Shown here one piece after another: positions 8,350 through 15,781 of a stretch of DNA of 27,958 nucleotides. How positions within the stretch are numbered: position 1 is the stretch's first letter; the number at the start of each line of letters is the position of its first letter. The DNA comes from Flavobacteriales bacterium (GTDB lineage: Bacteria; Bacteroidota; Bacteroidia; NS11-12g; UBA955): positions 1-27,958 of the forward strand of contig CANHXF010000002.1 of NCBI GenBank assembly GCA_947464515.1, read 5' to 3'. Under the pieces are notes generated by a model. The model saw only the letters and a program-made list of their open reading frames with translations. It was not told the origin of the DNA and ran no database searches. The position numbers were made by a program, and so were the translations under genes.

Positions 8350-9672
8350 GTGATAAAGAAAATAATAGAGCAAGTTTTTCAAAGAGTGGGGAGCATGAGA
8401 CTGGTTGGTCTACTGTATGTCGCCGCCATTGTTTTTATTTCACTTCGAAATTTGAGTTTACCTTGGGGCGACCTATTTGCAGACGGCGGATTTTATAGCC
8501 ACTACAACAATTACATCATCTTTAAACAATCGTTTTACCACCTGGTTGCGCAGAAAGATCTCTATGTCCATTATCCCCAAGAACAGTACGACCTCTTCAA
8601 ATACCCACCCACTTTTGCCCTGCTTTTTGCTCCGTTTTCTGTTCTTCCCGATGTTGTGGGGTATCCGTTGTGGACGGCAATCAACCTTCTTCTGCCTGTA
8701 GTGGCTATTCAGAAACTAAAAGGCCTATCCCAAAGGGGCAAGTCAGTATTCTCTATCATTTTGTTGCTTGAGGGCATTACAAGCGCTTTAAATAGCCAAA
8801 GCAACGGTTTGATGTTGGGGTTGCTCTTGTTGGCATTTGTGGCACTGCAACAAGAATCCTATACCAAAGCAATTCTATTTATCTGGTTCACAGCCTTTAT
8901 AAAACTGTTTGGCCTGTTGTTTTTTGCACTCATACTATTTTTCCCCACTGCCATGAAAAAATCACTGTGGCGCATTCCTGTTGTCTTTGGATTGCTGTTC
9001 ATACTTCCTTGGCCAATTCTGGGTTGGGAAGGACTTGTGACACAATATCAGTCGATGTTTGATTTACTTGCCCACGATCACGGTTTCTTTGTGAAATATT
9101 CCGTGATGGGTTGGTTGAAACAGTGGTTCGCATTTCAGCCCGATAAAAATATGATGCTCGTGTTTGGCCTGATTATGCAACTCTTGCCCTTGCTGGTCTT
9201 TTTTGTTCGATATAACCTGTGGCAATCAAATTCCCTTGGAAAACTAAATCCATTGATTTTGAGCAAATTCCGGTTTCTCTATGCCGGTTCTTGGTTAATT
9301 TGGATGGTTATCTTCAATCATATGGCGGAGTCTGCCACCTATGTAATTGCAGTAGGCGGGGCGTTGCTTATTTTGACATCCTTATATTTTAAGGAATCAC
9401 TTTCCGATACCAAAGACAACAAATCGGGGTTTTGGCAAATTATGAAATCCGAAAACTCAAAAATTTGGATCCTAGGTTTCGTTTTACTCCTTCTCTTCAC
9501 CGTGTTAGGACCCACCGATATTTATCCCAAACCGCTGCGCTTCTGGATCGTAGAACAAGCCCAACTCAAGGCTTTTCCATGTATATTTATTTGGGTATTG
9601 TCTTTGATGGAATTTTTGAAAACTATTCGATTGGAAAGAAGTCAGGCTTCAGAGCGCTTAAACAACCAATAA
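8350..9672 (+). CDS. GT87 (DUF2029)-like polytopic membrane glycosyltransferase
   Basis: About 440 residues, almost wholly hydrophobic, with roughly ten membrane segments. GT87-like features are an acidic first extracytoplasmic loop ('LFADGGFYSHYNNY'), the 'FKYPPTFALLFAPFSVLP' block (residues about 80-97), and the 'SQSNGLMLGLLLL' motif corresponding to the family's GQ.N element. Family members (PimE-type) use polyprenyl-phosphate sugars on the outer side of the inner membrane. The acceptor here is unknown. The 5' end is uncertain: GTG at 8350 gives 440 residues, but ATG at 8395 (after GGGGAG) removes 15 residues ahead of the first membrane helix and is at least as plausible. It lies after the operon hairpin and has no obvious TAnnTTTG. 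Its last 31 bases overlap the 3' end of the convergent DoxX gene. Confidence 0.78.
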   Translation: MIKKIIEQVFQRVGSMRLVGLLYVAAIVFISLRNLSLPWGDLFADGGFYSHYNNYIIFKQSFYHLVAQKDLYVHYPQEQYDLFKYPPTFALLFAPFSVLPDVVGYPLWTAINLLLPVVAIQKLKGLSQRGKSVFSIILLLEGITSALNSQSNGLMLGLLLLAFVALQQESYTKAILFIWFTAFIKLFGLLFFALILFFPTAMKKSLWRIPVVFGLLFILPWPILGWEGLVTQYQSMFDLLAHDHGFFVKYSVMGWLKQWFAFQPDKNMMLVFGLIMQLLPLLVFFVRYNLWQSNSLGKLNPLILSKFRFLYAGSWLIWMVIFNHMAESATYVIAVGGALLILTSLYFKESLSDTKDNKSGFWQIMKSENSKIWILGFVLLLLFTVLGPTDIYPKPLRFWIVEQAQLKAFPCIFIWVLSLMEFLKTIRLERSQASERLNNQ

Positions 9673-10085
9673 TCAAAGCTGATTTTTCCAGGACCGGCAT
9701 ACATCGTGTATGCAAAAAGGACCATGTATACCATCGACAGTTCTTTCTCATCGATGGGATCCCCGCTATGCGCTCCATAGGCTGCAACAGCCATAGTGAA
9801 CATCACAAGTGCAGCCGCAAGCCTTGTTCTGAAACCCAAAATTATCAAAATTGGGGCTATAAATTCACCGAGAACACAAAGTGCCAAAGAAACCGTAGGA
9901 CCGAGTCCGAGAAAATTGTAAAATTTAATATCTTCTGTGCCCATGAGTTTTTCCAACTTCGGAAATCCGTGTCGTATCATTAACAGTGAAACAAAGATGC
10001 GCAGTATGAGTAAAGCTCTCTGTTCATAGTTAGCGTGCCAATACGTATTGTTTGTTGAGAACAGGGCAAGGAAGCGGCTTTTCAT
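9642..10085 (-). CDS. DoxX family membrane protein
   Basis: 147 residues from the preferred ATG at 10085; the frame stays open to an ATG at 10148 (168 residues). The shorter form is chosen for two reasons. It begins just before the first helix ('ALLILRIFVSLLMIRHGFPKLEK'), and a near-consensus -7 element (TATACTTG, complement of 10110-10117) lies between the two ATGs. The four hydrophobic segments and the motifs 'RHGFPKLEKLMG', 'LGEFIAPILIILGFRTRLAA' and 'MYAGPGKISFDYWL' are typical of DoxX/YphA-like proteins. These are small inner-membrane proteins, sometimes tied to quinone or thiosulfate oxidation, but most are uncharacterised. The gene converges on and overlaps the GT87 gene by 31 bases, so no conventional terminator fits between them. 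Confidence 0.85.
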   Translation of the reverse strand: MKSRFLALFSTNNTYWHANYEQRALLILRIFVSLLMIRHGFPKLEKLMGTEDIKFYNFLGLGPTVSLALCVLGEFIAPILIILGFRTRLAAALVMFTMAVAAYGAHSGDPIDEKELSMVYMVLFAYTMYAGPGKISFDYWLFKRSEA

Positions 10086-10148
10086 AGATTGTTTTGGTTG
10101 AGTGAATTGCAAGTATACTGAAGTAGGGTTTACTTTCATCACTACCAA

Positions 10149-10181
10149 TTAAAAAAGGGAGGCTTTGCCTCCCTTTTTTAA
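10149..10181 (-). terminator. Intrinsic terminator of pnp
   Basis: The arms TTAAAAAAGGGAGGC (10149-10163) and GCCTCCCTTTTTTAA (10167-10181) pair perfectly around a 3-base loop. Read on the minus strand, a GC stem is followed by a run of six T. It lies 33 bases past the pnp stop, between pnp and the DoxX gene. By symmetry it could work in both directions. Confidence 0.88.
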
Positions 10182-10213
10182 TGTATCAAATTTAAAACTG
10201 TGAACCAGCAGAA

Positions 10214-12436
10214 TTAACGGCGGTTGCGGTTGTCACGACCTCCGTCGCGGCCACCACGGCCACCATCACGACCACCACGGCCACCGTCGGGACGTGGAGC
10301 ACGCTCGCGCTCTACATAACCCTCTGGCTTTGGTGTCAATGATTTCATGCTCAAACGATATTTGCCTGAACGCTGATCTACTTCTACCAATTGAACAGTA
10401 ACTTCATCTCCTTCGTTAAACACGCCTTCCATTGTAGAAACGCGGTCGTAAGAGATTTCGCTGATGTGCAACAATCCGTCTTTACCTGGCATGAATTCAA
10501 CAAAAGCGCCAAATTCAGTAATGGTTTTAACTTTTCCGGTGTATGTTCCACCCACTTCAGGAATTGCAACGATGCCATTTACAATCGCAACTGCTGCTGC
10601 CATGCTATCGCCATCGTTACTCAAAATTTCTACATATCCTTTGCCATCACGCTCTTCGATAGAGATGGTGGTTCCAGTACGAGCTTGGATGTCTTGAATG
10701 ATTTTTCCTCCTGGTCCGATTACCGCACCGATGAATTCTTTGTCAATCACGATCATTTCTACACGTGGGGTATGTGGCTTCAATTCGGCCTTACCCGCAG
10801 TGATAGTTTTAGCCATTTCACCCAAAATGTGTAAACGACCGTCTTTGGCTTGTTTCAAAGCCTGAGCAACCATTTCCCATTTCAAACCGTTGATTTTGAT
10901 ATCCATCTGACAAGCAGTGATACCTTCGGTAGTTCCAACTACTTTGAAATCCATATCGCCCAAGTGATCTTCATCACCCAAGATATCGGTTAACACCGTG
11001 TAACGTCCAGATTCGTCAGTAATCAAACCCATAGCAATACCGCCAACAGGCTTTTGCATTGGGATACCAGAATCCATCAACGCCATAGAACCGGCACAAA
11101 CCGTTGCCATAGAAGAAGAACCATTTGATTCTAAGATATCACTAACAATACGAATTACATAAGGAACATCGATTGGCAACATGGCCTTCAAACCACGCAA
11201 CGCCAAGTTTCCGTGACCGATTTCACGACGTCCAGGACCGCGGTTAGGTCTTACTTCGCCCGTAGAAAATCCAGGGAAGTTGTAATGCAACATCAAACGG
11301 CTATGTCCGTGCAACATCGGTGCATCCAACAACTGCTCATCCATTTTACCACCCAAAGTAACTGTAGTCAAAGACTGAGTTTCTCCGCGAGTAAATACGG
11401 CAGAACCGTGTGCAGCAGGCAAATAATCTACTTCAGTGTAGATAGGACGAACTTGGGTAGTAGAACGACCATCCAAACGACGACCGCTATCCAAGATCAT
11501 TTCACGCATTTGGTTATATTCTGCTTCGTGGAAGTATTTCTTGGCCAAACGAACCATACGACTGGCTTGCTCATGCCCTTCGAACTGTTTGCAATATTCA
11601 GCAATGATGGCCTTAAACGCAGCTGTACGCTCATTTTTAGGTGCACCACTTTCAGCTACTTTACGGATGTCAGCAGAGGTTTCTGCAATCACACGCTCGC
11701 GCAAATCAGCATCATTGTCTTCATGATTGTATTCACGAACGGGTTTGCGACCACCCATTTCGGCTAACAACTCCATTTGGGCAGCACACTGCAATTTCAC
11801 AGCTTCATGACCAAATTTCAAGGCTTCCAAGAACTCTTCTTCAGACAATTCTTTCAATTCACCTTCAACCATGTTCAAATCATTGGCAGTACCACCAACC
11901 AACATATCGATATCAGACATTGCCAATTCTTCTCTTGTAGGGTTAACGATGAATTTGCCATCGATTCTACCCACGCGAACTTCAGAGATAGGTCCTAAGA
12001 AAGGAATATCTGTCAACATCAACGCAGCTGAAGCCGCCAATCCAACATAACTGTCTGGAAGGATGTTCTCATCTGAAGAAATCAATGTCAACATCACTTG
12101 GGTGTCGGCATGATAATCTTCTGGGAACAAAGGACGCAAGCAACGGTCAACCAAACGAGAAATCAAGATTTCATAGTCAGACAAACGTGCTTCACGACGC
12201 AAGAAGCTACCTGGGATACGACCTACAGCAGCAAATTTCTCTTGATAGTCAACGCTCAAAGGAAGGAAGTCAACACCTTCTTTTGCATCGTAGTTAGAAA
12301 CTACAGAGGCCAAGATCATGGTTTTACCAACTTTCACTACGCAGCTACCGTGGGCTTGACGAGCCAATTTTCCGGTTTCGATCTCGATGATTTTACCATC
12401 ACCAGTGTCGAATTGTTTTTTGTGTATTTTAAACAT
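10214..12436 (-). CDS. pnp: Polyribonucleotide nucleotidyltransferase (PNPase)
   Basis: 740 residues. A 3'-5' exoribonuclease that phosphorolyses RNA to nucleoside diphosphates in the cytoplasm. Domains: first RNase PH core (about 10-145), alpha-helical linker (about 240-320), second RNase PH core (about 325-540) with the catalytic-site motif 'GDEDHLGDMDFKV' (about 485-497), KH domain ('VIGPGGKIIQDIQ', near 572) and S1 domain (about 625-695, 'GGTYTGKVKTITEFGAFVEF'). The length is typical. The extra feature is an Arg/Gly/Asp tail (last ~30 residues, 'GGRGGRDGGRGGRDGG' type), which resembles RGG RNA-binding tails and is absent from E. coli PNPase. rpsO lies immediately upstream on the same strand, with a terminator-like hairpin between, so expression probably depends on read-through or a weak internal promoter. 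Confidence 0.98.
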   Translation of the reverse strand: MFKIHKKQFDTGDGKIIEIETGKLARQAHGSCVVKVGKTMILASVVSNYDAKEGVDFLPLSVDYQEKFAAVGRIPGSFLRREARLSDYEILISRLVDRCLRPLFPEDYHADTQVMLTLISSDENILPDSYVGLAASAALMLTDIPFLGPISEVRVGRIDGKFIVNPTREELAMSDIDMLVGGTANDLNMVEGELKELSEEEFLEALKFGHEAVKLQCAAQMELLAEMGGRKPVREYNHEDNDADLRERVIAETSADIRKVAESGAPKNERTAAFKAIIAEYCKQFEGHEQASRMVRLAKKYFHEAEYNQMREMILDSGRRLDGRSTTQVRPIYTEVDYLPAAHGSAVFTRGETQSLTTVTLGGKMDEQLLDAPMLHGHSRLMLHYNFPGFSTGEVRPNRGPGRREIGHGNLALRGLKAMLPIDVPYVIRIVSDILESNGSSSMATVCAGSMALMDSGIPMQKPVGGIAMGLITDESGRYTVLTDILGDEDHLGDMDFKVVGTTEGITACQMDIKINGLKWEMVAQALKQAKDGRLHILGEMAKTITAGKAELKPHTPRVEMIVIDKEFIGAVIGPGGKIIQDIQARTGTTISIEERDGKGYVEILSNDGDSMAAAVAIVNGIVAIPEVGGTYTGKVKTITEFGAFVEFMPGKDGLLHISEISYDRVSTMEGVFNEGDEVTVQLVEVDQRSGKYRLSMKSLTPKPEGYVERERAPRPDGGRGGRDGGRGGRDGGRDNRNRR

Positions 12437-12457
12437 TATTTTATAATTTCTTAAATA

Positions 12458-12491
12458 AAAAGCCCCGCTTCGCGATGCGAACGGGGCTTTT
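12458..12491 (-). terminator. Terminator-like hairpin between rpsO and pnp
   Basis: The arms AAAAGCCCCG (12458-12467) and CGGGGCTTTT (12482-12491) pair perfectly. Inside, TTCGC (12469-12473) pairs with GCGAA (12477-12481), leaving one unpaired C at 12468. Read on the minus strand, the stem ends GGGGC followed by five T, a good intrinsic terminator for rpsO. It ends only 21 bases before the pnp start codon, so it could also act as a 5' leader structure that controls pnp. Confidence 0.85.
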
Positions 12492-12522
12492 CTTTAATCG
12501 TAAAAGGTATAAAAGATAGAAC

Positions 12523-12792
12523 TTACTTACGCAAGCCCAATTCTTTAATCAACGCTCTGTATTTGAAGATGTCGTTCTTCATCAAGTAGTTCAATAAGCT
12601 TCTACGCTTACCAACCAACTTAATCAACGACAATTCCGCGCTTTTGTCTTTACGGAATTCCTTCAAGTGCGCACTGATAAAATTAATTCTCTCAGTGAAC
12701 ATTGCAATTTGCGCTTCGGTGCTACCAGTATTGGTTTCAGAGCCTCCGAAGGCGGTAAAAATTTCTTTCTTTCTATCAGCAGTTAAGTGCAT
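12523..12792 (-). CDS. rpsO: 30S ribosomal protein S15
   Basis: 89 residues, the usual length of S15, which binds 16S rRNA in the platform of the small subunit. The sequence carries the family pattern from 'GSTEAQIAMFTERINFISAHLK' (in part) through 'KDKSAELSLIKLVGKRRSLLNYL' to the C-terminal 'YRALIKELGLRK'. The ATG at 12792 follows a consensus -7 element by about 20 bases. The gene is followed on the same strand by pnp, the order found in many bacteria. In E. coli the S15 protein represses its own mRNA; nothing in the short leader here lets me say whether that applies. Confidence 0.98.
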   Translation of the reverse strand: MHLTADRKKEIFTAFGGSETNTGSTEAQIAMFTERINFISAHLKEFRKDKSAELSLIKLVGKRRSLLNYLMKNDIFKYRALIKELGLRK

Positions 12793-12811
12793 GGCTTTCT
12801 CAAATGGGACG

Positions 12812-12819
12812 CAAAGATA
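12812..12819 (-). promoter_or_regulatory. Candidate -7 element of the rpsO promoter
   Basis: The complement reads TATCTTTG, an exact match to the Bacteroidota TAnnTTTG element, 19 bases before the rpsO ATG. I see no TTG at the expected 17-23 bases upstream, so the -33 half is weak or absent. Confidence 0.55.
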
Positions 12820-12948
12820 AGCAACATTATTAAAAATGTGGATATCAGTTTGAAAAAGTTTCGAATATTATCGCTTTACAGAGAGAAATAATCCGTAGAG
12901 AATCAAAAATTCACTTGCAATTTACAATTTCACCTGCGATGCAGTTAC

Positions 12949-12956
12949 TACCTTTG
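12949..12956 (+). promoter_or_regulatory. Candidate -7 element for the ABC exporter gene
   Basis: TACCTTTG matches TAnnTTTG exactly and ends 10 bases before the ATG at 12967, implying a very short or almost absent leader. No TTG occurs at the expected -33 distance. The intergenic stretch 12793-12966 otherwise holds only this element and the divergent rpsO element. Confidence 0.5.
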
Positions 12957-12966
12957 CAATCTATTT

Positions 12967-14754
12967 ATGCGTGAACTCTATTACTTAAATCAGTATTTGA
13001 AAAAATACGCCATCCCCATGAGTTTGGGCATTTTGTTTGTCTTGCTGACGAATATTTTTTCTGCTTCCGTTCCAGTATTGGTGCGAGTGGGCTTGGACGA
13101 GGCCTTAAAGCAATCCGTTTGGATCAGTGGCGCTGGCGATTCTTTGGTGATGGGGTTGATTTTTAATACAGCCTTGATTTTTGGCGTTGCAATCTTACTA
13201 GTATCAATATTACGGGGCATATTCATGTATTACATGCGTCAAACACTCATTGTGGTTTCGCGCAAGGTGGAGTACGATTTAAAAAATGTTCTATACGATA
13301 AGTATCAGCAGTTGGGAGAAGCATTTTATCGAAAACATATGACAGGCGATTTGCTTTCTCGAATGAGCGAAGATGTCTCCAATGTGAGGATGTACATCGG
13401 TCCGTCGATTATGTATTTCGCCAACATGCTTTTCACGTTTGTGGTCGTGATTTACCAAATGGTTCAAGCCAATGCTAGTTTAACACTTTGGGTATTATTG
13501 CCATTGCCAATTTTGTCGGTTTCCATTTATCAGGTGAGCAAACGAATGAATCGTGGTAACAAAGTGATTCAGGAACAACTCTCTTTGCTCACGGCGAGTG
13601 CCCAAGAAACTTTCGCTGGTATACGTATCATCAAATCATTTGGCATGGAAGCTACTTTCAGTAAGAAATTTCACGAAGAAGGCGAGGAGTACAAACGTAG
13701 AAACATGGATTTGGCAAAAATCAACGCGATGTTTTTCCCTTTGATGCTCTTGCTGATGGGTTTGAGTACTTTGTTGGTGATTTATTTGGGCGGTAAAGCG
13801 GTGGAAGCGGGCACATTTACGCCAGGAAACTTGGCGGAGTTCGTGATCTATTTAAATATGTTGATTTGGCCGGTGGCGAGTTTGGGTTGGACAACCGCGT
13901 TGGTTCAGAAGGCTGCAGCGAGTCAAAAGCGTATCAACGAATTTTTACAAGCCGAATCGCATCAAACAGAAACGGGTAAGCCCTTTAAACTTGAGCAAGA
14001 AATCGCTGTCAATAATTTGTCATTTACTTACGAAGGCAAAACAACAACCTCGTTGAGTGACGTAAATTTCACAATAAAAAAAGGCGAAATCATTGGAATC
14101 ACCGGAAAAACGGGATCGGGCAAATCTACCTTGGCTCAGATGCTCGCGGCGATGTATTATGGCAATGGAGAAGCGAAATCTATTTTGTTTGATGGCGTTC
14201 CATTGGCCGAAATCGACTTAACGGATTACCGTAGGAACTTGGCTTATGTACCCCAGGATGTGTTTTTGTTTTCCGAGTCGATTAGAGAAAACATTGCATT
14301 TGGTTTGGAGGATGGCAAAGCGAGCGATGAAGAATTGCAAAGGGCTATTACCGCGGCTGGTTTATTGAATGATATCACACAGTGGCCCCAGGGTTTGGAG
14401 ACAATTTTGGGCGAAAGGGGTGTGAGCTTATCTGGGGGTCAAAAGCAGCGAGTGAGTTTGGCGAGGGCGTTGATCAAAAAGGCACAATTTTATATTCTTG
14501 ATGATTGCTTAAGTGCTGTGGATTCTGAGACGGAACGAAATATTATTGATCAATTACAGGCTTGGTTAAAGCAAAGTACGGCGGTTGTGGTTTCGCATCG
14601 AATTGCTCCATTAAAAATGGCCAATCGCATCTTGGTATTGGACGATGGCAAGCTAACGCACATGGGCACACATGATGAATTGCTTGTAAGTTGTGAGTAC
14701 TACAAAAATTTGAATGATAGCCAAAGTGCTGAAAACCAATCAGAAGGCGTGTAA
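12967..14754 (+). CDS. ABC exporter half-transporter (fused membrane and ATPase domains)
   Basis: 595 residues. The N-terminal six-helix exporter domain (about 15-320) is followed by a nucleotide-binding domain (about 335-580). Motifs: Walker A GKTGSGKST (380-388), Q-loop Gln430 in 'YVPQDVFLF', signature LSGGQ (488-492), Walker B 'FYILDD' (Asp512), D-loop 'LSAVD' and H-loop His544. The residue after the Walker B Asp, normally the catalytic Glu, is Asp513. In heterodimeric exporters such as MdlA/YheI types an Asp here marks the subunit whose site hydrolyses poorly. No partner gene is adjacent, so it either pairs with a subunit encoded elsewhere or works as a homodimer with reduced activity. 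Substrate unknown (drug or lipid-like by family). A second promoter-like element and a short IR (GTGTC-GTT-GACAC, 14759-14771) follow it. Confidence 0.93.
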   Translation: MRELYYLNQYLKKYAIPMSLGILFVLLTNIFSASVPVLVRVGLDEALKQSVWISGAGDSLVMGLIFNTALIFGVAILLVSILRGIFMYYMRQTLIVVSRKVEYDLKNVLYDKYQQLGEAFYRKHMTGDLLSRMSEDVSNVRMYIGPSIMYFANMLFTFVVVIYQMVQANASLTLWVLLPLPILSVSIYQVSKRMNRGNKVIQEQLSLLTASAQETFAGIRIIKSFGMEATFSKKFHEEGEEYKRRNMDLAKINAMFFPLMLLLMGLSTLLVIYLGGKAVEAGTFTPGNLAEFVIYLNMLIWPVASLGWTTALVQKAAASQKRINEFLQAESHQTETGKPFKLEQEIAVNNLSFTYEGKTTTSLSDVNFTIKKGEIIGITGKTGSGKSTLAQMLAAMYYGNGEAKSILFDGVPLAEIDLTDYRRNLAYVPQDVFLFSESIRENIAFGLEDGKASDEELQRAITAAGLLNDITQWPQGLETILGERGVSLSGGQKQRVSLARALIKKAQFYILDDCLSAVDSETERNIIDQLQAWLKQSTAVVVSHRIAPLKMANRILVLDDGKLTHMGTHDELLVSCEYYKNLNDSQSAENQSEGV

Positions 14755-14861
14755 AAGCGTGTCGTTGACACTTCTTAAAAAATTATAATAATTTTATATA
14801 CACAACCTCAATAATTTTTGCATATTTGCCATGAGAAATTATTTCTCTGACTAAAAAGAAG

Positions 14862-15176
14862 ATGATGCAGGAAGAAAATTACAACAGAGATTCGCAAGAA
14901 GAGATCTTTTCAAAGCGAGTTCGTGCGGGAAAAAGGACTTACTTTTTTGATGTAAAGGCAACGCGTAATAATGATTATTACATCACCATTACAGAAAGTA
15001 AGCGCAGCAAATTTGATGATGGCAATTTTGTAAAAATGAAAATTCATTTGTACAAAGAGGACTTCAATAAGTTCAGTGATGGCTTGGCGGAAACCATTGG
15101 CCATGTTAAAACTACATTGTTGCCAGAGTACAATTTTGATGAGTACGATCGTCAGGACGACGATTACGCTTCGTAA
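14862..15176 (+). CDS. DUF3276 / PUR-type nucleic-acid-binding protein
   Basis: 104 residues. The core (about 14-90) has the PUR-domain order of strands and helix: 'EEIFSKRVRAGKRTYFFDVKATRNNDYYITITESK' (in part), then 'KMKIHLYKEDFNKFSDGL', ending in a short acidic tail ('YDRQDDDYAS'). DUF3276 proteins are relatives of eukaryotic PUR-alpha and of Borrelia BpuR, which bind single-stranded DNA or RNA. They are near-universal in Bacteroidota, but their role there is not settled. The start is ATG ATG at 14862/14865. A near-consensus -7 element, CATATTTG, lies about 30 bases upstream. It appears to be a single-gene unit: it is 107 bases from the ABC gene and 63 bases from the next. Confidence 0.85.
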   Translation: MMQEENYNRDSQEEIFSKRVRAGKRTYFFDVKATRNNDYYITITESKRSKFDDGNFVKMKIHLYKEDFNKFSDGLAETIGHVKTTLLPEYNFDEYDRQDDDYAS

Positions 15177-15227
15177 TCCTAGAATTACCTAGTTTTTTTA
15201 TCGGACGGGTTTTGCCCTTCCTTTTCT

Positions 15228-15235
15228 TATTTTTG
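15228..15235 (+). promoter_or_regulatory. Candidate -7 element for the DUF4199-plsC-gatC block
   Basis: TATTTTTG matches TAnnTTTG exactly and lies only 4 bases ahead of the GTG at 15240. If used, the transcript would start at or within the first codons of the gene. A TTTG at 15211-15214 is too close (13 bases) for a normal -33 box. Confidence 0.45.
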
Positions 15236-15239
15236 TACA

Positions 15240-15770
15240 GTGTTTAAACGTGTATTTTTCTACGGGATTGCTTTTGGTTCATTGAGCGCCTCTATGTTAT
15301 TGGTTCAATATCTCAATGGTTTGTATCGTTCCAATTCTGCCGCAGCCTTTTTCCCGATGTTTTTTAATTTGGTAATTCCGGGTGTTGGAGTTTATCTGTT
15401 TGTGAAGAGTTTGATGCAAACGCAGGGCGACACGCCAATCAATATGGGCAAAGCCTTATTCTTGTCCTTGATGATGTCGCTCATTATGGCCGGAACAAAC
15501 ATTGCTGCGTATCAGCATATTTATAATAACAAGAAGGAAATCATACAAGATTGGCGGTCGCTTCAGTATGCAGCCATCGATAAATCTGTTGATGGAGATG
15601 AATCTGTCTTATTAGCAGATAAGGCAAAGCAAAAATCCACGTTAAAAGAGAATTTTGAGGTTAAAATCGGACCATCTGCCTTTGGCGGTTTTGAGTTGAT
15701 GATGTGTGTTTCCACCGGAATGGTTGTATGTCTGATAGTTTTTGTTTGGAACTACAAGCAAACATCATAG
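15240..15770 (+). CDS. DUF4199 family four-helix membrane protein
   Basis: 176 residues. There are four hydrophobic segments: about 5-25, 35-55 ('FFPMFFNLVIPGVGVYLFVKSL', in part), 70-92 ('ALFLSLMMSLIMAGTNIAAY') and 150-172. A soluble, charged stretch lies between the third and fourth, the layout of DUF4199, a family nearly restricted to Bacteroidota and without known function. The GTG at 15240 is used because the first helix starts directly after it. The next in-frame ATG (15294) would cut into that helix. It lies 11 bases upstream of plsC on the same strand, so the two are probably co-transcribed. I do not assign a function. Confidence 0.78.
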   Translation: MFKRVFFYGIAFGSLSASMLLVQYLNGLYRSNSAAAFFPMFFNLVIPGVGVYLFVKSLMQTQGDTPINMGKALFLSLMMSLIMAGTNIAAYQHIYNNKKEIIQDWRSLQYAAIDKSVDGDESVLLADKAKQKSTLKENFEVKIGPSAFGGFELMMCVSTGMVVCLIVFVWNYKQTS

Positions 15771-15781
15771 TTTCGTAGCGT

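Noticed and set aside
9432..9983. Plus-strand frame of 183 codons spanning the GT87 end and DoxX
   Set aside because: It is off-frame in GT87 and antisense to DoxX, has a basic, Cys-rich composition and no recognisable domain. Both flanking genes are clear in their own frames.
10391..12454. Plus-strand open frames opposite pnp
   Set aside because: Several overlapping frames of 60-184 codons without family features lie antisense to a strongly conserved gene. They reflect its codon use.
14759..14771. GTGTC-GTT-GACAC inverted repeat after the ABC exporter as a terminator
   Set aside because: Only a 5-bp stem, and it is followed by TTCTT then A-rich sequence without a proper T run. Possible but not supportable.
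14831..14854. Seven-codon leader peptide (MRNYFSD) upstream of the DUF3276 gene
   Set aside because: No run of regulatory codons, no attenuator structure after it, and a predicted transcript start that falls at about its first codon. Chance occurrence is likely.
15180..15199. CTAG-AATTAC-CTAG followed by T run as terminator of the DUF3276 gene
   Set aside because: The stem is four base pairs of a self-complementary tetramer, too weak to claim despite the T run.
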